Source: an uncultured Synergistales bacterium
Lineage (GTDB): Bacteria; Synergistota; Synergistia; Synergistales; Aminobacteriaceae
Direction of reading: 5' to 3'
NCBI GenBank assembly: GCA_905234075.1
Contig: CAJOGI010000011.1
Span: 1-40,690, forward strand
DNA: 40,690 nucleotides
The translations under genes and the position numbers were made by a program. Below the pieces are notes generated by a model. That model worked only from the letters and a program-made list of their open reading frames with translations. It ran no database searches and was not told the origin of the DNA. The first letter of the stretch is position 1. Every line of letters starts with the position of its first letter. Below are positions 14,447 through 22,865 of this stretch, in pieces.

Positions 14447-15622
14447 TTATAATATTTTTTTTGCCCCGTCAGAAGTTTCTATGCAGTAGAATGATGCTTT
14501 TCTATTCGTTAATTTTTCGTATCCTGCCCCGATTTTTTCGATAAAGTCATTAACTTTTTCACTCTCAACGATGCTGACGGTGCAGCCGCCAAAACCGCCG
14601 CCTGTCATTCGAGAGCCTATAACGCCCGGAAATTCCCAAGCTAAAGAAGCCAGAGTATCAAGCTCCGGGACAGTTACCTGATAATCATCGCGCAAGGAAA
14701 CGTGAGAAGCATTCATAAGTCGGCCGAAAGTTTTTAAGTCGCCGGATTTCAACGCCTGCGAAGCTCTTATAGCCCTTGCGTTTTCGCTGACTGCATGATG
14801 TGCGCGGCGTAAGTTCACGGGATTTTTTACGCAATAAGAATATTCATCGAGCTCATTTTGATTTAAGCCGCACAGGCAGGAAATTTTTTTAATTTTATTT
14901 ATGTCGGCCAGAGCCTCTTCGCATTGCTGACGGCGCAGATTATATTCAGACCCTGCAAGCGAGTGAGGGACGTTTGAATTTGTGATTACGATTTTATAAT
15001 TTTCGAGATTAAGAGGCGCGTATGAATATTCAAGGGTTGAGCAGTTTAACAGAACGGCGTGATCTTTTCTGCCCATACTGACTGCAAATTGATCCATTAT
15101 GCCGCAGTTCATGCCGACAAAATTATTTTCAGCTTCCTGCGAAAATTTTGCCATGCTCACGCCGTCAATATTAAGATTAAAAAGTTCGCTGAAAATTTTT
15201 CCCGTTAAAACTTCGATAGCAGCCGAAGATGAAAGTCCTGCGCCGCCGGGAAGATTTCCGTTATAAAGAATATCCGCGCCGTAATTTAATTTATAGCCGT
15301 GATTTTTTAATATATTCACGACACCTAACGGATAATTGACCCATGTACGAATATCAATTTTATTTTTAATTTCATCAATGTTAATTTCAAACGGCGTAAA
15401 AATTCCCTCGTCAAAATTCATTGAGTAAAGCCGCAGAATTTTATCATCTCTTTTTGCTGCGAGGGCGTATATGCCTAAATTAATAGCGCACGGAAAGACG
15501 AAGCCGCCCTCGTGGTCTGTATGTTCGCCGATTAAATTTACACGTCCCGGCGCAAAAAATTTTTCAGGTTCGTAAGCTGTTCCAAAAATTTTTGTGAAAG
15601 TGTTCCGCATTTCTTTGAGCAT
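14447..15622 (-). CDS. galK: Galactokinase
   Basis: 391-aa GHMP-family kinase that phosphorylates galactose at C1 with ATP (Leloir pathway). The galactokinase signature PGRVNLIGEHTDH is at about 26-38. The P-loop-like motif GGAGLSSSAA is near 126-135, and the C-terminal GHMP motif GGGFGGCTVSIV is present. GGGGAT precedes the ATG at 15622 by seven bases. It lies convergent with mutL with a 16-base gap, and downstream of the flagellar operon on the same strand after a 25-base gap. No galT or galE is in the window. Confidence 0.93.
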   Translation of the reverse strand: MLKEMRNTFTKIFGTAYEPEKFFAPGRVNLIGEHTDHEGGFVFPCAINLGIYALAAKRDDKILRLYSMNFDEGIFTPFEINIDEIKNKIDIRTWVNYPLGVVNILKNHGYKLNYGADILYNGNLPGGAGLSSSAAIEVLTGKIFSELFNLNIDGVSMAKFSQEAENNFVGMNCGIMDQFAVSMGRKDHAVLLNCSTLEYSYAPLNLENYKIVITNSNVPHSLAGSEYNLRRQQCEEALADINKIKKISCLCGLNQNELDEYSYCVKNPVNLRRAHHAVSENARAIRASQALKSGDLKTFGRLMNASHVSLRDDYQVTVPELDTLASLAWEFPGVIGSRMTGGGFGGCTVSIVESEKVNDFIEKIGAGYEKLTNRKASFYCIETSDGAKKIL

Positions 15623-15647
15623 AAAAAAATCCCCATTCTAATTTTTT

Positions 15648-16004
15648 TTAGGCGTAAAATTCAAAACTTTTTTTGCTTTTTATATTTATATTATTATCTT
15701 GAATCAAAGGGGCATTATTATTTTCAAGTAATTTTTCTTTTTCTTTTTTTTCTGTGATTTCAAAAGTATCGCGTTTTTTTCGGGAATTATCGCCCTTGCC
15801 GCGTTCGTCATTTTCATTTTTTCTGTGAACTTTTTGAGCTTCTGAGGCGGCCTCGCTTGCTTGGACGGTCTGGACAATTCTAATTCCATCGCGGATAATT
15901 TCTTGACTCTGTCCTGTATCTTGGGCAGCCGCGAGAGCATTGGGGGCATGGTGGGTATTTGCTTCGACGTTCAAATTTGACATTAACATACTTACAGGCT
16001 GCAT
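15648..16004 (-). CDS. Small Lys-rich protein at the end of the flagellar operon
   Basis: 118-aa protein not assigned to a named family. The N-terminal ~65 residues are Ala/Gln/Thr-rich and predicted helical (VQTVQASEAASEAQKV). The middle is strongly charged (KNENDERGKGDNSRKKR, then KKEKEKLL), and the C-terminus ends KSKKSFEFYA. AGGAGG lies eight bases before the ATG, and the gene follows fapA by six bases, so it is surely part of that operon. From memory, small charged proteins of this general type occur after DUF342/fapA or sigD in other flagellated Firmicutes-like operons, but I cannot confirm homology. No membrane segment or signal peptide. Confidence 0.65.
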   Translation of the reverse strand: MQPVSMLMSNLNVEANTHHAPNALAAAQDTGQSQEIIRDGIRIVQTVQASEAASEAQKVHRKNENDERGKGDNSRKKRDTFEITEKKEKEKLLENNNAPLIQDNNINIKSKKSFEFYA

Positions 16005-16010
16005 TTTATT

Positions 16011-17627
16011 TTAACCTCCTAAACGTCCTCCCATATAATCATAAGGAACAAGAACTATCGCTCGTTTTTCGTCATCAGCTATAAAGGACGTAAATTTACA
16101 GGGCTCGTGAACTATATGCGAAAGTCCACGTATCGAAATTACAACTCCGCCGTAACATGTATCTTTTACGCGGACGATGCCTTTATCTTTTACCAATTCT
16201 AATTGCTCAAGAAGAGCATTTAATTCTGTCTGCATACTATCACGCGCCGCCTGAAGCTGAAATTTCATTTTCGTTAAACTCATCATAATGGCGCGTTTTT
16301 TATCGTTGAGCTGTCCGGCTGCCTCAAGTTTTTTTAATAACGCTAAATTAGGTTCGACGCGCTCTAAATTTTCTTCGCAGCGTTTTATTTCTGTCGTGAA
16401 AACTTTTCTTTTTTCTAACATTTCCGGCGGAAGTCCGACGACAACTTCTGTTTTAGTTCCCATTTCCGAGCCGAGAATGTTGCATGAAACTTCAAGACCT
16501 GCTTCAATTTTTCCTCCGGCTATCTGGGATTTTTTCCCCATTCCCAATGCCATAACAGCACGCTGCGCATATAAATGGCTGTGAAGTATAGCATTTTTAG
16601 CGAGTATAGTTCCGCCGCTTCTAATCGTGGCTTGGTCGGCAAAATTTAGACTTACATCGCCGTTTGCGCGTAAAGTTCCCTTGCCCATGCCCCTAACGCC
16701 GCCGTGAACTATAACAACGCCCTGCGAGTCAATGTCAGCTCCCTCGACGGGGCCAAAGATTTCAATATTTCCCTGCGCCACGACATGAAAGCCCTCGCGG
16801 ACAGAGCCGTGAATTTTTACAGCACCTGTGAAATCTATGCTGCCCACTCCGAAATCTATATCTTTATGAATATCAAGCTCAGGCAAAATTAAAAGGCGGC
16901 CTTTATCATTTTTTAACTGTCCTTCAGCCGTCGCTATTAATAAAAGTCTGTTCTCGTCGTCGCGTTTTAAGCCTTCACCAAAAGAAAATTCTACATTCTT
17001 AACCGGCTTGGCCTTCACCACAACGCCTGTAACATCAATGCCGTTTTTGCCGTTCTCTAACGGGTGCTTAACAGCAATTTCCTGTCCCGGATGAACGGTT
17101 ACTATAGTGCTTCTGCTCCAAAAATCTATCTTTTCATCATCGCGGACTTCAAACGGTTTGTCGGGATCTTTTATTAATTCTATGAAAGCGTCTTTACCTT
17201 CAACGGGCTTAATACCTTCGGCAACTATGGCGGGCTCGTTTGCAATTTTACGGGCCAAGAGCGAGCGCACAGCATTTTCTTTTATGCCGACTTTTACTCC
17301 GTGTGCTTCTAATGATTTCATGACTTGCTCTTCAGTCGGCCAAGGCTTTGCAAAAAATGGAGGCTCTATGGCAACTGAAGCGGTCATTTTATCTTTTGCA
17401 AGGGTTACTAAAATTTTCGCGTCCTTTTCAAACGCAGGATTACGAGCGCAAATTTTACACGTCTCGCCGTCTTTCAGAAATTTTCTTACGGCTTTGAAAT
17501 CATAGCGGACTATTCCATATTCTTTTAAGTAAGCATATACATCGTTCTCTTTGAAGTCTCTGTCATAACACGATAAATATATTCCGTCCGGCCGTGCCTC
17601 AAGAGAAAAAATATCTTTATCGAACAT
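16011..17627 (-). CDS. fapA: FapA/DUF342 family protein, flagellar-operon
   Basis: 538-aa DUF342 (FapA-type) protein. Layout: a variable N-terminal region (1-170); a Gly-rich right-handed beta-helix-like domain (about 175-390) with repeated short turns such as G-S-V-R-E-G-F-H-V and IFGPVEGADIDSQGVVIVHGGV; a coiled coil (about 400-480); and a short beta C-terminus ending GGRLGG. In Vibrio, FapA helps set flagellation in response to glucose. In other bacteria DUF342 proteins often sit next to sigD or chemotaxis genes, as here. It starts one base after fliA ends, indicating translational coupling. Exact role here unknown. Confidence 0.82.
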   Translation of the reverse strand: MFDKDIFSLEARPDGIYLSCYDRDFKENDVYAYLKEYGIVRYDFKAVRKFLKDGETCKICARNPAFEKDAKILVTLAKDKMTASVAIEPPFFAKPWPTEEQVMKSLEAHGVKVGIKENAVRSLLARKIANEPAIVAEGIKPVEGKDAFIELIKDPDKPFEVRDDEKIDFWSRSTIVTVHPGQEIAVKHPLENGKNGIDVTGVVVKAKPVKNVEFSFGEGLKRDDENRLLLIATAEGQLKNDKGRLLILPELDIHKDIDFGVGSIDFTGAVKIHGSVREGFHVVAQGNIEIFGPVEGADIDSQGVVIVHGGVRGMGKGTLRANGDVSLNFADQATIRSGGTILAKNAILHSHLYAQRAVMALGMGKKSQIAGGKIEAGLEVSCNILGSEMGTKTEVVVGLPPEMLEKRKVFTTEIKRCEENLERVEPNLALLKKLEAAGQLNDKKRAIMMSLTKMKFQLQAARDSMQTELNALLEQLELVKDKGIVRVKDTCYGGVVISIRGLSHIVHEPCKFTSFIADDEKRAIVLVPYDYMGGRLGG

Positions 17628-17628
17628 T

Positions 17629-18378
17629 TTATAAATTCATCTTCTCTTTCATAATGGCTCTAAGCATTGAAAGTGCTTTGCCGTGAATTTGACTGACTCG
17701 GCTTTCAGTAACTCCCAAAACGCGCCCGATTTCTTTGAGATTAAGACCTTCATAATAATATAAACTAAGCATAGTACGCTCGCGTTCGGGAAGTTCTGCT
17801 AAGGCTTCTGCCAATTCCTGACGCTCGGCTTCTTCGTCCAAACGTTCCGAAATTCCCTCGCGGTCGTCGGCTAAAGTAGCTTCAACAGAGACATCTCCAT
17901 CGTCAAGCGGCGTTGTGTCGTCAAGCGAAGTGATGTAGCCGCGCCCGGCCAAGTCTTGAATTTCGTAATATTCTTCTTCGCCTATTCCCATTTCCGCCAT
18001 GATCCATTCGTCTTTAATTTCGCCTTTGTCGCGCAAAATTTTTTCCATAGCTCTGTTTAACTTCTGGACTTTTTCGCGAGCAGAACGGGAATACCAGTCG
18101 CATTTTCTGAGCTCGTCGAGAATTGCACCGCGTATTCTGGGAATTGCGTAAGTCTGAAATACAAAGCCCTTTGAAGGGTCAAATTTATCGACAGCATCAA
18201 GCAGGCCGAACACTCCGAAACTCAATAAATCTTCATAATCAAGCCCCTGCGGAGGAGTTACAGCCATTCTGCTGACAACGTATTTTATTAACGGAAGATA
18301 TTTGATCACAAGCTCATCACGTCCAATCCCTGAACGCGTATATTCCTCCCATAATTTTTTTTCTTCTTCTGAAGTCAT
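17629..18378 (-). CDS. fliA: RNA polymerase sigma factor FliA/SigD (sigma-28)
   Basis: 249-aa sigma-70-family factor for late flagellar and chemotaxis genes. Region 2 contains LIKYVVSRMA, DYEDLLSFGVFGLLDAVDKFDP and the conserved YAIPRIRGAILDELRK segment of the FliA/WhiG group. Region 4 helix-turn-helix: LNLKEIGRVLGVTESRVSQIHGKAL. The region 3 segment is present. The ribosome binding site is the final TAGGAGT unit of the heptamer repeat at 18386-18392, seven bases before the ATG. No FlgM anti-sigma gene is in the window. Confidence 0.93.
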   Translation of the reverse strand: MTSEEEKKLWEEYTRSGIGRDELVIKYLPLIKYVVSRMAVTPPQGLDYEDLLSFGVFGLLDAVDKFDPSKGFVFQTYAIPRIRGAILDELRKCDWYSRSAREKVQKLNRAMEKILRDKGEIKDEWIMAEMGIGEEEYYEIQDLAGRGYITSLDDTTPLDDGDVSVEATLADDREGISERLDEEAERQELAEALAELPERERTMLSLYYYEGLNLKEIGRVLGVTESRVSQIHGKALSMLRAIMKEKMNL

Positions 18379-18385
18379 TTATCTC

Positions 18386-18420
18386 ACTCCTAACCCCTCA
18401 CTCCTAACTCCTGACTTCTC
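18386..18420. repeat. Heptamer tandem repeat, locus 5 (5 units)
   Basis: Plus-strand units ACTCCTA, ACCCCTC, ACTCCTA, ACTCCTG, ACTTCTC. On the minus strand they read as TAGGAGT-like units. They fill the 48-base gap between the cheD stop and the fliA start, and the last unit is in ribosome-binding position for fliA. Confidence 0.82.
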
Positions 18421-18426
18421 ACAGAA

Positions 18427-18918
18427 TTAAATTTCGCTTATTCCTTTGCCGAGAGTTTTAACTTTTAGCATCCAGTTACTTGTTGAAAATTCTATTGTGC
18501 GTCCTTTATTTCCGCCCGTGTCGGACGCAAGCAGAGCTATTCCCATTTTTGCGAGTTTCATTTTTGTTTCTCGAACGTTTTTAGCTCCGACAGTCAAAAA
18601 TTCCGCGCTTGCTCCAGGCAATGCAAACATCTGCGCCCCTCCGGCCAATTTAGCTTTTATGCGCGGACGTGTCGCGCCTTTTTTCAACATTTCCTCAATC
18701 AAAGCAGGCACGGCAGTGTCCGCAAATTTTCCGACTTTTTCAGAACCTTGAAGTCCTCTGCTGTCCGGAAGCATTATATGCGCCATGCCGGCAACTTTTG
18801 CGAAAGAGTCATAAACTACAAGACCTATGCACGAACCAAGCCCAAGAGTTACAAGTTTCACTGGAGCCGGAACGACCATTAAATCCGCCATTCCTAAAAC
18901 TATAGTCTGTTCTGCCAT
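18427..18918 (-). CDS. cheD: Chemoreceptor glutamine deamidase CheD
   Basis: 163-aa CheD that deamidates receptor glutamines and cooperates with CheC. The catalytic Cys30 sits in LGLGSCIG, and His47 sits in AGMAHIMLP; the conserved KLAGGAQMF and later DTGGNKGRTIEF segments are present. Length is normal. The start overlaps the cheC stop (TAATG), so translation is coupled. The following gene is fliA. Confidence 0.95.
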   Translation of the reverse strand: MAEQTIVLGMADLMVVPAPVKLVTLGLGSCIGLVVYDSFAKVAGMAHIMLPDSRGLQGSEKVGKFADTAVPALIEEMLKKGATRPRIKAKLAGGAQMFALPGASAEFLTVGAKNVRETKMKLAKMGIALLASDTGGNKGRTIEFSTSNWMLKVKTLGKGISEI

Positions 18919-19556
18919 TACATCACCTTCAGCCTTTTCAATAAAAGCTCCAGCGCATCGGGGTCCGGAATTAAAATTATGTGCCCCGAAATTTTGCGCC
19001 CTGCTTCAAGTCCGTCAACGCTAAGCTCCGTATTCACAAGCAAAGCCGTCTCGCCCATCTGACCGTATATCGAAGCAACTACGTCAAGAATTGAGCTTAA
19101 CATGTCGTGAGCTACGCCGGGTACGCTTATCTGATGCTGAGTGCCTATTAAAAGATTTATTGCGTTAAGAAATGAGCTTAAAACTATATTGCCCACTTCG
19201 CTTAACGCGCTGTCCTTCATTTCTTCGGGAATTTCGTTTATGGGAATAAAAGTCCCGAACTGCTGCTTTAATAACAGCTCAACCATTACATCAGCGTCTT
19301 CCTCGTTTTGAATGAATATCAGACTGCACCCAAAACCGCCGGTCGAGCGAACAAAAACGGCTCCGACAACCTGCAGCGGATCTCCGTAATGTTCGCCAAG
19401 TTCATAAATTGAAACTAATTCCGTTTTGGGAACGTCCATATGTATCATTCGGGACAGCAGGCCGGAAAGAGCTGTAGCGGCGTTTCCTGTCCCTATGTTG
19501 CCGACCTCCCGTATCGCGTCAAGCTGTAATGCGTTGAACGATGCTATATCAGCCAT
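18918..19556 (-). CDS. cheC: CheY-P phosphatase CheC
   Basis: 212-aa CheC/FliY/CheX-family phosphatase that dephosphorylates CheY and binds CheD. Two copies of the active-site pattern are visible: REVGNIGTGNAATALS near residues 15-30, and LSEVGNIVLSSFLNAI near 110-125, each with the conserved Glu and Asn. It lies six bases after cheA and overlaps cheD. The FliY-type C-terminal FliN domain is absent, so it is CheC rather than FliY. Confidence 0.93.
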   Translation of the reverse strand: MADIASFNALQLDAIREVGNIGTGNAATALSGLLSRMIHMDVPKTELVSIYELGEHYGDPLQVVGAVFVRSTGGFGCSLIFIQNEEDADVMVELLLKQQFGTFIPINEIPEEMKDSALSEVGNIVLSSFLNAINLLIGTQHQISVPGVAHDMLSSILDVVASIYGQMGETALLVNTELSVDGLEAGRKISGHIILIPDPDALELLLKRLKVM

Positions 19557-19562
19557 TAAACA

Positions 19563-21623
19563 TTACCCCTTTGTCGAATAGAACGACGCTACGTCAAGAA
19601 TTAATGCGACATTGCCGTCTCCAAGTATTGTGCCGCCGGTGATGCCGTCAATTTTCGCAAGGAATTTTCCAAGCGATTTAATAACAATTTCCTGTTGTCC
19701 TATTAACTGACTGACTATAAAGCCGATTTTATTTTTTCCGATTTTCACGACTACAACGGGATATTCGTCCCTGTCGCGTTCTAAATCTTCGGTGCCTAAA
19801 ATATCTCCTAAAATATTCAGCGATAAAACTTCGCCGCGCAATAAAGTCGTAGGCTCTCCGTGTACCGTCTTAATATCTTCTTTGCGGACCATGATAGTTT
19901 CTTCGACGTTCTCAAGGGAGATTGCGTATGTTTCTTCGCCGACTTTAATTAAAAGCGAAAGAACTATTGCAAGCGTCAAAGGAAGCCTTATATAAACGTG
20001 AGTGCCTTCGTTCTTTTTGCTGACTAAATCAAATTGTCCGCCGAGCTGTTCGACTTTTGTTTTAACCGCGTCCATTCCGACTCCGCGCCCTGACAAGTCA
20101 GTAATCTGCTTGGCCATGCTGAAGCCCGGAAGTAAAACGATCTGCGTTGCCTCGTCATCGCTCATAATCGCGGCTCTGTCCTCAGTGATAATTCCGCGCT
20201 CGATGGCCTTCTGTTTTACTCTCTCCGGGTCAATTCCTGCGCCGTCGTCGGAAACTTCAATTACGACGCCTGAGCCTTCCTGATAAGCGGCGATTTTTAA
20301 TATGCCTTTTTCGGGTTTGCCCATTGCTTTGCGTTCTTCGGGGTGTTCGATGCCGTGATCCATTGAGTTACGGATTAAGTGAACCATAGGGTCGCCGATC
20401 TCGTCAATGACTGTGCGGTCAAGCTCTGTGTCTTCGCCTTCAAGAACTAATTCAACATTTTTATTTAACGTCTTGCATAAATCGCGGATAAGTCTCGGAA
20501 ATCTATCGAACGTAAAGGAAACCGGGACCATTCTCAATTTCGTAACAAGCTCCTGAATATCGCCCGAAATTCGGCCTAATTGCGAAAGAGTTTCATCAAA
20601 CTGGCGCAATCTAGCTTCTTGAACAAGACGCTCAATTCTTGCGCGGGAAATTACAAGCTCGCCGACTAAGTTCATTAATTTGTCAAGCCTTCCGATGTCA
20701 ACTCTGACTGTCTGTGTGCCTTTTTTAGCACCGTCTTTTTTCGCCGGAGCCGCCGCAGGTTTTGGAGCTTCTTGAGCCGGAGCCGGTGCAGGGGCAGCCT
20801 GTTGAGCTTGTGCTTCGGGAGCCACAGCCTGTTGAACTTGGGCAGGAGCCGGAGTCGGCGCAGCTTCTTCAGCTTTTACTTCTGTAACTTCAGCCGACTG
20901 AACATCGCCGATTTTTTCTATAGTTGCTTTGACCTCATCAGCTACAGCAGGGGTAGCAACATAAATTTTGAAATCAAATTCAAATTCTTCTTTTTCAAGA
21001 GCTTCTGTTGAGGGTTCAGCGCGGTAAATTTCGCCCATTTCCTCAAGCCTGTTCACGACCATGTAAGCGCGAGCGGCTTTTAATAAACAGCTCTGGCTTA
21101 AAGTTACATGAACTTCGTAAGCATTCGAGCCTTCCTGATTAGCTTTCTTGGCCCATTCAGCGTCCTGTGATGACACGCCGCCCGATGCCGGAGCCGCTTC
21201 ACTTGCTACACTAGCCGGAGCTGCAGCCGCCGGAGCAGGTGCTGTATTTCGGAGCTGTGCGACTAAATCTGAAACGTCTATATGCGCGTCATTTCCGCCG
21301 CCGCGTATAGTGTCAGCCATTTCCTGCAAAGTATCAAGCCCCTTGAAGAGCAAGTTCATATCGTTTTCAGTTAATGGCCTCGTACCTTTTCTGGCCGCGT
21401 CAAGTCTGTCCTCCATAGCGTGAGTGAGCCCCATCATGTTCGTGAAGCCCATTGTTCCGGCCATGCCTTTAAGCGTATGCGCTGCTCTGAAAATTTCGTT
21501 TATTACGTCCATATCGACCATATTTTTTTCAAGAGCTAGCAGGAAATCGTCAAGTCTCTGTACGTTATCGTCAGTCTCATCGAGAAATGCCCCGAGATAC
21601 TGACTCATATCCATATCTGCCAA
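19563..21623 (-). CDS. cheA: Chemotaxis histidine kinase CheA
   Basis: 686-aa CheA. P1 (1-105) carries phospho-acceptor His49 in AHTLKGMAGTMG. An Ala/Pro-rich linker is followed by a P2-like CheY/CheB-binding domain (about 165-245). A second Ala/Pro/Gln linker (about 255-305) leads to P3 dimerization (VRVDIGRLDKLMNLVGELVI), then the P4 ATPase with N box LIRNSMDHGIEHPEER, G1 VSDDGAGID and G2 SGRGVGMDAVK. P5 is CheW-like and binds receptors and CheW. The first codon is TTG (21623) behind GGGGGAAG. No cheW lies next to it, although most homologous operons place cheW between cheA and cheC. Confidence 0.95.
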   Translation of the reverse strand: MADMDMSQYLGAFLDETDDNVQRLDDFLLALEKNMVDMDVINEIFRAAHTLKGMAGTMGFTNMMGLTHAMEDRLDAARKGTRPLTENDMNLLFKGLDTLQEMADTIRGGGNDAHIDVSDLVAQLRNTAPAPAAAAPASVASEAAPASGGVSSQDAEWAKKANQEGSNAYEVHVTLSQSCLLKAARAYMVVNRLEEMGEIYRAEPSTEALEKEEFEFDFKIYVATPAVADEVKATIEKIGDVQSAEVTEVKAEEAAPTPAPAQVQQAVAPEAQAQQAAPAPAPAQEAPKPAAAPAKKDGAKKGTQTVRVDIGRLDKLMNLVGELVISRARIERLVQEARLRQFDETLSQLGRISGDIQELVTKLRMVPVSFTFDRFPRLIRDLCKTLNKNVELVLEGEDTELDRTVIDEIGDPMVHLIRNSMDHGIEHPEERKAMGKPEKGILKIAAYQEGSGVVIEVSDDGAGIDPERVKQKAIERGIITEDRAAIMSDDEATQIVLLPGFSMAKQITDLSGRGVGMDAVKTKVEQLGGQFDLVSKKNEGTHVYIRLPLTLAIVLSLLIKVGEETYAISLENVEETIMVRKEDIKTVHGEPTTLLRGEVLSLNILGDILGTEDLERDRDEYPVVVVKIGKNKIGFIVSQLIGQQEIVIKSLGKFLAKIDGITGGTILGDGNVALILDVASFYSTKG

Positions 21624-21647
21624 AGTTTTTTCTTCCCCCTTAAATTT

Positions 21648-22733
21648 TTATCCCTTAACTAATCTGACCATTGCGTCCGGAATTTCATTCAGCGGCAGAA
21701 CCTCATCAACTACTCCAGCATCTACAGCGGCTTTCGGCATTCCGTAAACTACGCAGGTTTTTTGACTTTCAGCAATGACATACGCGCCTTTTCTTTTAAG
21801 CGCAACAGCACCGTCCGTTCCGTCGCGTCCCATGCCGGTTAAAATTACGCACAGAACATTTCCGCCGTATTCATCAGCAACGCTCAGGAACATTATATTA
21901 GCGGCAGGCTTTACTGACAAAACGGGAGGCGCGTCCGAAAGTCCGCACACAGCAGCACCGGCCCGGCGTTTTACTATTAAGTGGCTTCCGCCCGGCGCAA
22001 CGACGGCTCTTCCGGCTTTTAAGCTTAAACCGTCAAAACCTTCTACAACTTCTATTTCAGACGTGTCATTTAATCTTTTTGCAAAAGAAGGCGTAAATTC
22101 TTTTGGCATATGCTGAGTTATTACTATAGGCACGGGAAATTTTTTAGGAAGTTTAGGAATTAATTCGCTCAAAGCCATCGGGCCGCCCGTTGATGAAGCT
22201 ATAGCGACAATATCAATCCGGCCTGTGTTTACAGGAGGGGTCATGCGCCTAAAATCTGGAGCGACGGGCAAAGTTCTCGGAGCTGGTTTAGGTGCGCCGA
22301 AAATTCCCGGACGAGCTATAACTCTGGCTGTACTGGCAGCTATTACTTTATTAATTAACTCTTGGCCTATGTCCCTGATATTAAGTGAAATTGTCCCTGA
22401 AGGCTTGCCGATGAAGTCAACACAACCGAGCGCAAGAGCTCTCATTGTCGTTTCGGCACCGCTCTGCGTCAAAGAACTCACCATTATTACTGGGAGAGGT
22501 TTTATCTTCATTATTTCTTCAAGTGCTTTGAGCCCGTCCATATTAGGCATTTCAACGTCCATCGTAACAAGGTCGGGATTAAGAGTTTTTATCTGAACTA
22601 AAGCGTCCTTGCCGTCCCGCGCTGTTCCGGCAACCTCAATTCTAGGATCGGAGTTTAGAATATCGCTGATAAACTGACGCATTAAAGCACTATCGTCTAC
22701 TACAAGTACCCTGATTTTTCCGTTTGGGGGCAT
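21648..22733 (-). CDS. cheB: Chemotaxis methylesterase/deamidase CheB
   Basis: 361-aa CheB that demethylates receptor glutamates. The N-terminal receiver domain has D13/D14, the phosphorylated D59 in MDVEMPNMDG, and the conserved T/S and K (VSSLTQSG, GKPSG). The C-terminal esterase has the catalytic Ser in SSTGGP, the His in ITQHMP, and the Asp in TGMGRDGTDG. The ATG overlaps the stop of a 6-codon mini-ORF (22753-22733). No cheR is in the window. Confidence 0.95.
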   Translation of the reverse strand: MPPNGKIRVLVVDDSALMRQFISDILNSDPRIEVAGTARDGKDALVQIKTLNPDLVTMDVEMPNMDGLKALEEIMKIKPLPVIMVSSLTQSGAETTMRALALGCVDFIGKPSGTISLNIRDIGQELINKVIAASTARVIARPGIFGAPKPAPRTLPVAPDFRRMTPPVNTGRIDIVAIASSTGGPMALSELIPKLPKKFPVPIVITQHMPKEFTPSFAKRLNDTSEIEVVEGFDGLSLKAGRAVVAPGGSHLIVKRRAGAAVCGLSDAPPVLSVKPAANIMFLSVADEYGGNVLCVILTGMGRDGTDGAVALKRKGAYVIAESQKTCVVYGMPKAAVDAGVVDEVLPLNEIPDAMVRLVKG

Positions 22734-22783
22734 TATAGATCTTCTGCTGTCATTTATAACGGCAACAGATTACACCCTCCTTT
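22733..22783 (-). promoter_or_regulatory. cheB leader with distant strong SD and 6-codon mini-ORF
   Basis: AAAGGAGG (22776-22783 on the minus strand) lies ~42 bases before the cheB ATG, too far to serve it directly. Between them, ATG at 22753 encodes MTAEDL and ends in TAA overlapping the cheB ATG (TAATG). This suggests coupling or a leader-peptide arrangement, but the site-to-ATG spacing for the mini-ORF is also long (22 bases), so it stays tentative. Confidence 0.4.
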
Positions 22784-22865
22784 CTGCCTTATGTAAAAAA
22801 TTTTTAATAATCATTTTAATTCTAATCTCAACCATAATTATAACGTCATAATTTTAATTTTTAAT

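Noticed and set aside
20772-21011. Plus-strand open frames inside cheA (and similar long antisense frames over cheB, flhF, fapA, mutL)
   Set aside because: They mirror codon bias of the real genes, have low-complexity translations and no ribosome binding sites.
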